Positions 27,047-34,749 of a DNA stretch of 64,000 nucleotides are shown here, in pieces. The translations under genes were made by a program, and so were the position numbers. The stretch covers positions 1,240,001 to 1,304,000 of the forward strand of contig OZ123195.1 in assembly GCA_964204605.1 (NCBI GenBank). Direction: 5' to 3'. Position 1 is the stretch's first letter, and each line of letters starts with the position of its first letter. Below the pieces are notes generated by a model. It did no database searches. It was not told the DNA's origin and was given only the letters and a program-made list of their open reading frames with translations. The stretch is from UBA961 sp014191195 (GTDB lineage: Bacteria > Bacteroidota > Ignavibacteria > Kapaibacteriales > UBA961).

Positions 27047-27973
27047 ATGTCTTATAATCAGCAAAGTGGATTTGGTGGATTTTCTTTTTTTCCTCCGATA
27101 ATAAAAATGCTTTTACTAGTAAATGTTGGCATTTTTCTATTAGATTCTTTGGTATTTGAATTACTTTCTTTCAAAGGAATGTCTTTGGCAGGATTTATTT
27201 TAGAGTACTTTGCATTACAACCTTTACAAAGTGGATTTTTTTATCCATGGCAATTAATTAGCTATCAGTTTTTGCATGCAGGATTTTCACATATTTTTTT
27301 CAATCTCTTTGCTTTATGGATGTTTGGTGCTGAACTAGAACAAGTAATGGGAAGCAGAAGATTTATTGTGTTCTATTTATTATCTGGAATCGGTGGAGGC
27401 CTAGTTCATTTAGGTATGCAATTATTACCAGGTATGGAAGGTGCACCCACAGTTGGAGCATCAGGTGCAATTATGGGTGTTCTTTTAGCATTTGGATTTA
27501 CTTTCCCAGATAGGCCAATAATGATGTTTCCATTATTTATACCAATTCCAGCTAAAATTTTTGTTCTGATTTATGCAAGCATAGATTTATTTTCTGGCTT
27601 GTTTAGTACTAGCTCTGGAATAGCGCATTTTGCCCATTTAGGAGGAGCTTTTTTTGGATATTTTCTTATGAAACATGGAGATGATTTACATATATTTAGT
27701 GCTGCTGATAAACTATTTAATATATTTTCATCTATAAAGTCTAATTCAAAAAGAAATATTATTCAATTCCCTAGGCCTCATGCCAACATAGAAATAATTC
27801 CAGATACAAAATCAAATCCAGAAAAAAAGTCGACTGGTTTATATTTTGAAGGAAAAGAAATAACTTCCGAAGAAATAGATATTATTCTAGAAAAAATTAC
27901 AGCGAAAGGATTTACTAATCTTACAGATAGAGAAAAAAAGATGCTGTATGAAGTTTCAAAAACAATAGATTAA
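27047..27973 (+). CDS. Rhomboid-family intramembrane serine protease
   Basis: A 308-residue protein with six or seven hydrophobic segments. The conserved HAGFSHIFFNLFALWMFG, the catalytic serine in GASGAIMG (about residues 139-146) and the catalytic His in HFAHLGGAFFGY are all present. The soluble C-terminal ~85 residues end in a helical motif, EITSEEIDIILEKI..GFTNLTDREKKML, commonly seen on rhomboids of the Bacteroidota group. It cleaves membrane-protein helices; the substrate is unknown. Confidence 0.92.
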   Translation: MSYNQQSGFGGFSFFPPIIKMLLLVNVGIFLLDSLVFELLSFKGMSLAGFILEYFALQPLQSGFFYPWQLISYQFLHAGFSHIFFNLFALWMFGAELEQVMGSRRFIVFYLLSGIGGGLVHLGMQLLPGMEGAPTVGASGAIMGVLLAFGFTFPDRPIMMFPLFIPIPAKIFVLIYASIDLFSGLFSTSSGIAHFAHLGGAFFGYFLMKHGDDLHIFSAADKLFNIFSSIKSNSKRNIIQFPRPHANIEIIPDTKSNPEKKSTGLYFEGKEITSEEIDIILEKITAKGFTNLTDREKKMLYEVSKTID

Positions 27974-28046
27974 TCTTTTATCTGGAACATTTTTTTCTAC
28001 ATATTAGTTGTAAATATTACTTACACTTTAATTATCGAGATCTACA

Positions 28047-29162
28047 GTGAATATACCAATCTTAAATAATGATAATCAACAAGCATATGCTACTCGCCCT
28101 TTTAGAAGAAGAGTTAGCAGACAAGTTATGGTAGGCAATGTACCTGTTGGGGGTAATGCTGCAATAAGTGTACAAACCATGACAAAAACCAAAACTTCTG
28201 ATATAGAAGCAACTGTTGCACAAATACTTCGTTGTCAAGAAGCTGGTGTTGATATTGTTCGTATTACAGTTAATGATTGGGCTGCAGCAGAAGCTATAGG
28301 AGAAATTGTTAAAAGAGTTTCTGTACCTATTGTATCTGACATACATTTTAATCATGTATTTGCTTTAAAAGCTATAGAAGGTGGCGTTGCTAAAGTAAGA
28401 ATCAATCCAGGAAATATAGGCTCTAAAGAAAGGATCAAAGAAGTTCTCACAAAAGCAAAAGAACGCGGAATTCCAATACGTGTAGGTGTTAATTCTGGAT
28501 CATTAGAAGAAGATATTCTTGCTAAATATGGTTATCCTACCCCTGAAGCATTATTTGATAGTGCCATGCGCCATGCTGAAATAGCTGCTGATTATGGCTT
28601 TGATGATGTCATCATTTCCGTAAAATCAACAGATGTTCGATTAATGATCGAAGCATATAGAATGATTGCAGAAAAAACAGATTTTCCATTGCATTTAGGT
28701 GTCACAGAAGCTGGTACTACACGTGTAGGAACCATAAAATCCTCTGTTGGCATTGGAACCTTATTGGCAGAAGGCATTGGAGATACAATAAGAGTTTCTT
28801 TAACCGATGAACCCGAAAAAGAAGTAGAAGTAGGAAAAGAAATCCTTCGTTCATTAGGTTTAACTCAAAGAAGTATCGAAATTATATCTTGTCCTACCTG
28901 TGGAAGATTAGAAGTAGATCTATTCAAAATTACTGGCGAAATTGAAGAGCGCTTAAAAGGAATTAAAAAACCAGTCAAAATAGCCCTTCTTGGTTGTGTT
29001 GTAAATGGTCCTGGAGAAGCTAGCGAAGCAGACATAGGAATCGCAGCTGGAAAGGGCGTTGGAATATTATACAGAAAAGGTGAAGTTGTTCGCCGAGTAA
29101 AAGAAGAAGATATAATTGATGCAGTTGTTGAGGAAGTAATGAATTTTATTCCTACAGAATAG
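28047..29162 (+). CDS. ispG: 4-hydroxy-3-methylbut-2-enyl diphosphate synthase (flavodoxin/ferredoxin)
   Basis: A 371-residue IspG (GcpE). It catalyses the penultimate step of the MEP isoprenoid pathway through a 4Fe-4S cluster. Cluster cysteines lie in ISCPTCGR and LGCVVNGPGEASEAD; the TIM-barrel start is IVSDIHFNHVFALKAIEGG and INPGNIG. The start is GTG at 28047. The other MEP genes are not in the window. A GC-rich structured element ending in a terminator follows. Confidence 0.96.
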   Translation: MNIPILNNDNQQAYATRPFRRRVSRQVMVGNVPVGGNAAISVQTMTKTKTSDIEATVAQILRCQEAGVDIVRITVNDWAAAEAIGEIVKRVSVPIVSDIHFNHVFALKAIEGGVAKVRINPGNIGSKERIKEVLTKAKERGIPIRVGVNSGSLEEDILAKYGYPTPEALFDSAMRHAEIAADYGFDDVIISVKSTDVRLMIEAYRMIAEKTDFPLHLGVTEAGTTRVGTIKSSVGIGTLLAEGIGDTIRVSLTDEPEKEVEVGKEILRSLGLTQRSIEIISCPTCGRLEVDLFKITGEIEERLKGIKKPVKIALLGCVVNGPGEASEADIGIAAGKGVGILYRKGEVVRRVKEEDIIDAVVEEVMNFIPTE

Positions 29163-29237
29163 TACTTAATTACTACTTTTATTTTTTATTTCTTGTCTAT
29201 ATTATGTCTAAGACTTATGTTTGCAATCGAGTTGAGT

Positions 29238-29305
29238 GGCTATCTCTCCCCTGAGAGCCGCGCGAGATGCTCGCACCTGGAATTCTTAATTCCGGGTATT
29301 TTTTT
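29238..29305 (+). ncRNA. Candidate structured small RNA or 3'-UTR element after ispG
   Basis: Three successive hairpins in a GC-rich patch within AT-rich surroundings. First: GGCT/AGCC (29238-29241 with 29256-29259) plus CTC/GAG (29244-29246 with 29253-29255). Second: GCGAG/CTCGC (29262-29266 with 29270-29274). Third: ACCTGGAATT/AATTCCGGGT (29275-29297), followed by seven T. A 5' end near 29210-29235 is unclear. I do not recognise it as SRP, 6S, tmRNA or RNase P RNA. It may be just an elaborate ispG terminator. Confidence 0.4.
29275..29305 (+). terminator. Intrinsic terminator downstream of ispG
   Basis: A 10-bp stem (ACCTGGAATT with AATTCCGGGT, one G-T pair), a CTT loop and then a T7 run. 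It lies 113 bp after the ispG stop, long for a direct terminator, so it also closes the candidate RNA. Confidence 0.88.
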
Positions 29306-29327
29306 GTCTATATATTATTAGCATACC

Positions 29328-30320
29328 TTACTTTGCTACTAATTGGCCGATCACTTTAGGTGAATAAGTAGAGCATGCAGAAAGAATATGTTCTACTTTA
29401 TCGGGTGTAACAGCTACTATCATACCGATTCCAAGATTAAATGCTTTGCGCATTTCATCTTCAGAAATATTACCTGCATGTTGAATCATTGAATAAATTG
29501 CAGGCCTATCCCATGAATTCCAATTAATACTTAATTCTAAATCTTGAGGAACTATTCTTTTGGTATTTCCAATGATTCCCCCACCTGTGATATGTGACAA
29601 TCCTTTGATATCACCGAGTTGAATTAATGGCAATAAGGTTTGGGCATAAGAAATATGGACAGCTAATAGCGCTTCTCCTAGACTCATGCCTAGTTCATCT
29701 ATATATTGATGAACAGTATAAGCAGGGAAAAGTGCTGCTCTAGCTAATGAATATCCATTTGTATGTAATCCACTTGATGCCAAACCAATAAGTATATCGC
29801 CTGAATTCAAATTTTTATGAGGAAGGATCTTTGCTTTATCAACAACACCAACAATAGTACCAGCAATATCATATTCACCACTTGCATACATAGATGGCAT
29901 TTCTGCGGTTTCACCACCAATAAGTGCACATCCATTTTGCTCACAAGCAATTGCTATACCTTTTATAACATCAGTAGCAATACCAGAATCTAAACTTCCT
30001 GTAGCAAAATAATCTAAAAAGAATAGTGATTTAGCACCACAAGCTAAAATATCGTTAACACAATGGTTTACTAGATCCTGTCCAATTGTATCATGTTTGC
30101 CAGTTAAAAAAGCAATTTTAAGCTTGGTACCAACTCCATCAGCACTAGCCACTAACACTGGATGTTCTAGATCAGGAAATCTACCATCATATAAGCCTCC
30201 AAATAAGCCAATATCTGTTAATACTGCCGGAGAAAAAGTTCTACGAATATATGGTTTGATTTTATCTACTGTCTCTTCGCCAGATTCGATATTAACACCA
30301 GCTGATTGATATGTAAGCAT
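29328..30320 (-). CDS. purM: Phosphoribosylformylglycinamidine cyclo-ligase (AIR synthetase)
   Basis: A 330-residue PurM. It catalyses step five of purine synthesis. Motifs are MLTYQSAGVNIESGEE, VASADGVGTKLKIA, NHCVNDILACGAKSLFFLDYFATG, LIGGETAEMPSMYA, ASSGLHTNGYSLAR and HITGGGIIGNTKRI. Length is normal. It is separated from rplS by a terminator, so it should have its own promoter. Confidence 0.97.
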   Translation of the reverse strand: MLTYQSAGVNIESGEETVDKIKPYIRRTFSPAVLTDIGLFGGLYDGRFPDLEHPVLVASADGVGTKLKIAFLTGKHDTIGQDLVNHCVNDILACGAKSLFFLDYFATGSLDSGIATDVIKGIAIACEQNGCALIGGETAEMPSMYASGEYDIAGTIVGVVDKAKILPHKNLNSGDILIGLASSGLHTNGYSLARAALFPAYTVHQYIDELGMSLGEALLAVHISYAQTLLPLIQLGDIKGLSHITGGGIIGNTKRIVPQDLELSINWNSWDRPAIYSMIQHAGNISEDEMRKAFNLGIGMIVAVTPDKVEHILSACSTYSPKVIGQLVAK

Positions 30321-30346
30321 GATTTACCTAAATATACACTGTACAT

Positions 30347-30381
30347 AAAAAAAGGCAGGCACATAAAATTAAGTACCTGCC
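30347..30381 (-). terminator. Intrinsic terminator of rplS
   Basis: On the minus strand GGCAGGTAC pairs with GTGCCTGCC (one mismatch), followed by seven T. It begins 35 bp after the rplS stop. Confidence 0.85.
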
Positions 30382-30415
30382 AAATATTTCTTCTGAATTT
30401 ACATTACAGTTAAAA

Positions 30416-30796
30416 CTATGATGTTTTAGCGCGAATCTTACGCTCACTCATGCCACGTAAATAATATAACTTAGCTCTACGAACAGAACCACGCTTAATT
30501 ACTTCTATACCTGAGATGATAGGCGAAAATAATGGAAATATACGCTCTACACCAACACCATTAGAAATTTTACGAACACGAAAAGTAGCATTAATTCCAG
30601 AACCACGGCGAGCTAATACAATACCTTGGAAATTCTGAATACGCTCTTTCTCACCTTCAATAACACGTACAGCAATAATAACTGTATCACCTGGACGGAA
30701 ATCAGGCATTTCAAACTTCCCTGATTCGTTCTTTAGATTGCGAACATCAGTGGCAGCCTGAACATACTTTTGCTCTACAAGCAATATTTTAGACAT
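30416..30796 (-). CDS. rplS: 50S ribosomal protein L19
   Basis: A 126-residue L19. Motifs are FRPGDTVIIAVRVIEGEKERIQNFQG (in parts FRPGDTV and EGEKERIQNFQGIVLARRGSG) and FPLFSPIISGIEVIKRGSVRRAKLYYLR (FPLFSPII and VRRAKLYYLRG). L19 lies at the 30S-50S interface. AGGAG lies 8 bp before the ATG. The usual trmD-rimM companions are absent, so it is transcribed alone. Confidence 0.96.
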   Translation of the reverse strand: MSKILLVEQKYVQAATDVRNLKNESGKFEMPDFRPGDTVIIAVRVIEGEKERIQNFQGIVLARRGSGINATFRVRKISNGVGVERIFPLFSPIISGIEVIKRGSVRRAKLYYLRGMSERKIRAKTS

Positions 30797-30835
30797 CTTT
30801 ATCTCCTAATCACGGTATCTATCATTAACAGAATT

Positions 30836-30865
30836 CAAAAATAAAGAAACTTACTCTACTATCAA
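30836..30865 (-). promoter_or_regulatory. Bacteroidota-type promoter of rplS
   Basis: On the minus strand TTG (30863-30865) and TATTTTTG (30836-30843) are 19 bp apart, an ideal match to TTG-N19-TAnnTTTG. It lies 39 bp before the rplS ATG. Confidence 0.72.
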
Positions 30866-31048
30866 AGAAAAAGATTCGATCTATTTTATAATATTTTCAG
30901 AAAAAAGATCACTTATAATAAATAATTCAAGAATATACTTGATTTAGTTTCATTAGCTCGCATTTCTATGTTAATTTTGTACTTTAATTTTATGTGAATT
31001 GGATTACAGTTCATCACCATTTTTCAAGATTAGACGCAGGAGTTAATC

Positions 31049-32155
31049 ATGATTATCGGCGTTCCCCGCGAAATCAAGCCGAATGAAAACCGTATTGCAC
31101 TTACACCAGGCGGCGCAGAATTACTTTGTCATAATGGCCATACAGTAGTTATTGAGCAAAATGCTGGTATAGGTAGTGGTTTTCCTGACGAATTATATAT
31201 TAAAGCTGGCGCAACAATGATTCCTACTGCAGCAGAAGTTTTTGCTAAAGCAGATATGATCATGAAAGTGAAAGAGCCAATAGCACAAGAATATAATTTA
31301 ATAAGAGAAGGACAAGTACTGTTTACATATTTTCATTTTGCTGCTTCTAGACAATTAACCGAAGCCATGATGAAAGCTAAAGCTGTTTGTATCGCATATG
31401 AAACAGTTATGAAGTCTGATAATTCTTTACCCTTACTTATTCCAATGAGTGAAGTTGCCGGCAGAATGGCACCTCAGGAAGGGGCAAAATATCTTGAGCG
31501 AACAATGGGTGGAAGAGGTGTTCTTCTTGGAGGAGTGCCTGGTACTGAGCCTGCAAATGTATTAGTATTAGGAGGCGGAATCGTTGGTACAAATGCTGCA
31601 AAAATTGCTGCTGGATTTGGTGCCAAAGTTACAATTATGGATAACAATCTTTATCGATTACGGTATTTAGATGATGTTATGCCTAAAAATGTTATGACAG
31701 TAATGTCTACTCCAGATAATATTCGTCGTCATGCACAAGCTGCTGATTTAGTTATCGGTGCTGTTTTAATTGCTGGTGCAAAAGCCCCACATCTTATTAC
31801 TAGAGAAATGCTTCCTACAATGAAGCCTGGTTCAGTAGTTGTTGATGTTTCTGTAGATCAGGGTGGTTGTATCGAAACATGTAAACCAACAACCCACGAA
31901 GACCCAACATATATTATTGATGGTGTTGTGCACTATTGTGTTGCAAATATGCCAGGAGCGGTTCCTTTTACTTCTACTATTGCACTTACAAATGCAACTT
32001 TGCCTTATGCTCTTCAATTAGCTAATAAAGGCTGGAAAAACGCAGTAAAAGATAATCAAGAGTTATATTATGGTGTTAATATGGTAGATGGAGAAATTGT
32101 GTATAAAGCAGTTGCTGATGCATTTGATTTACCTTATTCTGAATTTAATGTATAA
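31049..32155 (+). CDS. ald: Alanine dehydrogenase
   Basis: A 368-residue alanine dehydrogenase. Motifs are MIIGVPREIKPNENRIALTP, KVKEP with FTYFHFAAS (substrate Lys/His region), VLVLGGGIVGTNAAKIAAGFGAKVT for NAD and VDVSVDQGGCIET. It interconverts alanine and pyruvate with NAD. AGGAG lies 6 bp before the ATG. A TAATTTTG at 30972-30979 fits a -7 element, but no good -33 TTG is seen. Terminator follows. Confidence 0.96.
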   Translation: MIIGVPREIKPNENRIALTPGGAELLCHNGHTVVIEQNAGIGSGFPDELYIKAGATMIPTAAEVFAKADMIMKVKEPIAQEYNLIREGQVLFTYFHFAASRQLTEAMMKAKAVCIAYETVMKSDNSLPLLIPMSEVAGRMAPQEGAKYLERTMGGRGVLLGGVPGTEPANVLVLGGGIVGTNAAKIAAGFGAKVTIMDNNLYRLRYLDDVMPKNVMTVMSTPDNIRRHAQAADLVIGAVLIAGAKAPHLITREMLPTMKPGSVVVDVSVDQGGCIETCKPTTHEDPTYIIDGVVHYCVANMPGAVPFTSTIALTNATLPYALQLANKGWKNAVKDNQELYYGVNMVDGEIVYKAVADAFDLPYSEFNV

Positions 32156-32184
32156 TATCAGTTTTTAAGAACTTTTTATTTCTG

Positions 32185-32215
32185 AAGGGTGTTTGGTAGT
32201 ACAATCACCCTTTTT
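32185..32215 (+). terminator. Intrinsic terminator of ald
   Basis: AAGGGTG pairs with CACCCTT, with an inner TTG/CAA pair, followed by a T-run (five T with the stem end). It lies 30 bp after the ald stop. Confidence 0.8.
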
Positions 32216-32225
32216 CGTTAATTCT

Positions 32226-33824
32226 ATGTCACTTTGTACAGTTCCTTTAGATCAACCAATTCCCGAAAATTCCATCTATGATCCTTATAGATATTCTCAT
32301 CCTTTAACAGTTAAGAATTTTGAAAAGATGGATAAAGGAACATATTGGTTTCACAGGCTTATCTCACTTGATGAGTCTTGGATTCATGGAAATACCCCTT
32401 TAAAAAATAATTGCATTAGCAAATCTCAATCTGATCCTGGTATAATTGCTGAATATGATATTGTTTATGGCGGTGGTGGGTTAGCCGTTATTCATGCTGC
32501 AATGATGAGCAAAGTTTATGGTAAAAAAGTATGTGTTTTTGACAAATATGCTGTTGGGCTAACGCATAGGGACTGGAATATTAGTATTCCTGAACTTTTG
32601 GTATTAAAAGAATGCGGACTTTTTTCTCAAGAACAACTTGATAGTTTTATTGCTTGTAAATACAAAGGCGGATTCGTCAAATTCTATGATGATGATCCAA
32701 AGTCTGCAATGCCTCCACTATGGTTAGAAAATGTTCTTGATACTGCATTAGATGCAAATTTACTTTTAGATGCCGCCAAAAATATCATTCTTGAATATGG
32801 TGGTACAATTATAGAACAAGCTCATTTTAAGAAGGTAATCACAACCGGAACATATGCATTAATACATATTGAAACGCCACATTCAAAGATTGTATTGTCA
32901 GCAAAGGTATTTGCTGATGCTATGGGTTCGTTTTCTCCTATAGCTAGAAGTTTAAATGCATATCCATTTACTCACTGTTGTCCAACAGTTGGCACTATTT
33001 CATCTGGATTTAAAGAAGGAAAGAACAGCGATGAAATTGATTTTTCAGTTGGTGAAATTCTAGTAACAAATGAACATCAATTACCAGATGGTAGACAATT
33101 AATATGGGAAGGTTTTCCTAGTTCTCAGAATCGATTTGTAACTTATTTGTTCTTTTATGATGCCATACAATCACCATCTGATAAGTCCCTCATCAATCTT
33201 TATGAGTTATTTTTTGAGAAATTATTTACTTATAAAAAGCCGGATGAAAATTTTGATATTGGTAGACCACTTTTTGGGATAATTCCCTCTTTTAGTCATC
33301 ATTCTACAAAAAATAAGCGCATTACTGCAGAAGATAATATTATTTCAATTGGAGATGCTGCTGCATTAAGTTCTCCACTTTCATATTGTGGTTTTGGCAG
33401 CTTTGTTAGGAATTTGCCTAAAACAAGCACTATGCTTTTTGAAGCATTAGAAGCAAATAGCCTAAAAAAGAAAGACTTATCAAAAATAAATGCTTTTGAA
33501 CCTAGAGTAGCAATTATGTCCAACTTTGCATCTTTTTTGCAAGGTAAACCTCTTCAAAGTGCTTCTACTGTCAATAAAACGATGAATATGTTTATGGATG
33601 TCCTAGGATCATTACCAAAACACATTTCTGAAGAAGTATTTAGAGATACTTTGCAATGGAAATCATATAATATGATGATGAGTACTGTTCCAAAAAGACA
33701 TCCCCAATCATATAAAATGCTGATTAATGTTCATGGTATTAAAGGACTTTTTTGGTGGGCAATAAATTTTATCGGGTTTGCAATCTGGGAAATGTCACAG
33801 AAGAAGAGATCTAAAACTCATTAA
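32226..33824 (+). CDS. CruA/CruP-like lycopene cyclase family flavoprotein
   Basis: A 532-residue FAD-dependent protein. The dinucleotide fold is unusual: DIVYGGGGLAVIHAAMMSKVYGKKVCVFDK, in parts YGGGGLAVIHAA and YGKKVCVFDK. It is followed by THRDWNIS, LDAN, and the C-terminal ISIGDAAALSSPLSYCGFG. THRDWNIS and the glycine-rich start recall CruA/CruP lycopene cyclases of green sulfur bacteria and cyanobacteria. No other carotenoid gene is nearby, so lycopene cyclisation is uncertain; a related flavin reaction is possible. Start 32226 is used since an earlier start falls in the ald terminator. Confidence 0.68.
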   Translation: MSLCTVPLDQPIPENSIYDPYRYSHPLTVKNFEKMDKGTYWFHRLISLDESWIHGNTPLKNNCISKSQSDPGIIAEYDIVYGGGGLAVIHAAMMSKVYGKKVCVFDKYAVGLTHRDWNISIPELLVLKECGLFSQEQLDSFIACKYKGGFVKFYDDDPKSAMPPLWLENVLDTALDANLLLDAAKNIILEYGGTIIEQAHFKKVITTGTYALIHIETPHSKIVLSAKVFADAMGSFSPIARSLNAYPFTHCCPTVGTISSGFKEGKNSDEIDFSVGEILVTNEHQLPDGRQLIWEGFPSSQNRFVTYLFFYDAIQSPSDKSLINLYELFFEKLFTYKKPDENFDIGRPLFGIIPSFSHHSTKNKRITAEDNIISIGDAAALSSPLSYCGFGSFVRNLPKTSTMLFEALEANSLKKKDLSKINAFEPRVAIMSNFASFLQGKPLQSASTVNKTMNMFMDVLGSLPKHISEEVFRDTLQWKSYNMMMSTVPKRHPQSYKMLINVHGIKGLFWWAINFIGFAIWEMSQKKRSKTH

Positions 33825-34192
33825 TGTCCTATGATTTGTGAAGCATGCACATATGGGGGTTCTCCATTATGAACATGCCCAAATACAGAAACAGGAAATG
33901 CTTGTGTAAATGTAGGTAATGGGTCTTTGCCAGTATATTCTATTTTAAAAATAGTGTTTTCACTATCTTTGGCATATATAATTCCAGAAGAAATATCCAA
34001 AGGGTGACTTTCATCAATAATTATCGTTGCATCAATTTTAACTTTAGTTGCTTGTTCGGTATCAGCACTTTCTTCACTAGATGAAAGAGCTTTTTGAAAA
34101 GTGATAGATTGGATATCACCATATTGCTTGGCATACCAAAACAATAAAGGTACAATGATTACACAAGCAATAAGAATAATGTTTCTAATCAT
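33821..34192 (-). CDS. CcmE-like OB-fold protein, degenerate
   Basis: A 123-residue protein with an N-terminal membrane segment (residues 3-20) and an OB-fold resembling CcmE: DSENTIFKIEYTGKDPLPTFTQAFPVSVFGHV, in parts IFKIEYTGKDPLP and VSVFGHV, ending in YVHASQIIGH. Compared with its neighbour it lacks the C-terminal heme-attachment motif: the chain ends right after HASQIIGH. It starts 1 bp after the ccmE stop. It may be a divergent duplicate with a structural role. CcmE relation is inferred from fold pattern and neighbours. Confidence 0.6.
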   Translation of the reverse strand: MIRNIILIACVIIVPLLFWYAKQYGDIQSITFQKALSSSEESADTEQATKVKIDATIIIDESHPLDISSGIIYAKDSENTIFKIEYTGKDPLPTFTQAFPVSVFGHVHNGEPPYVHASQIIGH

Positions 34193-34193
34193 A

Positions 34194-34592
34194 TTATTTC
34201 TGCTGATAACTTTGTTTTAATTGATCTGCATTACCTTCATATTTAGAAGGACATTTCGTTAAAATTTCTTTTGCCTGAAATACTTCTCCATCATATTTTC
34301 CTTTCACGACAATACTTTCAGCTATATCAAAATTATTGGGTCTGGCTCCTTCATATTTGATAGAGATCTCTTGCCTATTATCATCTTTCATATTAAAGGT
34401 GAAAATATTACTTAGGGTATTATAATCAGACCCTTTTTCTTTAACCCATATACCTTTGATCTGCATTTTTCTACCGCTCATTTTTGCGACTTGAATAGTA
34501 CCATATTCAATCTTACTAGAATCCAGAGTATATGCACCAATTCCAATAAAAAGGATGCTTATAATTGTGCCAATCCAATATCGACGTTTCAT
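34194..34592 (-). CDS. ccmE: Cytochrome c maturation heme chaperone CcmE, CxxxY type
   Basis: A 132-residue periplasmic heme chaperone anchored by an N-terminal helix (residues 5-22). OB-fold motifs are IKGIWV, FTFNMKDD, ISIKYEGARPNNFDIAESIVVKGKY (parts ISIKYEGARPNNF and SIVVKGKY) and FQAKEILTKCPSKYEG. The heme-attachment site is CPSKY (Cys114, Tyr118), i.e. CxxxY, where classical CcmE has HxxxY. CxxxY forms are known from archaea and a few bacteria. It is cotranscribed with ccmC and the ccmD-like gene. Confidence 0.85.
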   Translation of the reverse strand: MKRRYWIGTIISILFIGIGAYTLDSSKIEYGTIQVAKMSGRKMQIKGIWVKEKGSDYNTLSNIFTFNMKDDNRQEISIKYEGARPNNFDIAESIVVKGKYDGEVFQAKEILTKCPSKYEGNADQLKQSYQQK

Positions 34593-34607
34593 ATTAATAT
34601 AATAAAG

Positions 34608-34742
34608 TTAAGGGGTGATTTTTTTTTCTAAGGCGGACACTTTTTTATCTAAAGCTTGTAGATAAAATGCTATCCCTACCCATACAGTTAAGGTAATTAA
34701 GAGAACGACATATAAAGCATTTTGTTCAAAAAAAGTCATCAT
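34608..34742 (-). CDS. ccmD: CcmD-like small membrane protein
   Basis: A 44-residue ORF: MMTFFEQNALYVVLLI, then TLTVWVGIAFYLQALDKKVSALE and a basic tail. It has one membrane helix (residues about 9-28) and a short basic, heptad-like C-terminus, the usual plan of CcmD-type proteins that bridge CcmC and CcmE. The stop is TAA at 34608-34610. It sits 7 bp after ccmC and 15 bp before ccmE. Position is the strongest evidence; sequence similarity in such short proteins is weak. Confidence 0.72.
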   Translation of the reverse strand: MMTFFEQNALYVVLLITLTVWVGIAFYLQALDKKVSALEKKITP

Positions 34743-34749
34743 AATAAGA

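Noticed and set aside
29210..29305. SRP, 6S, tmRNA or RNase P RNA
   Set aside because: None of their hallmark sequences (for example the SRP GGAA loop or the RNase P conserved core) could be seen.
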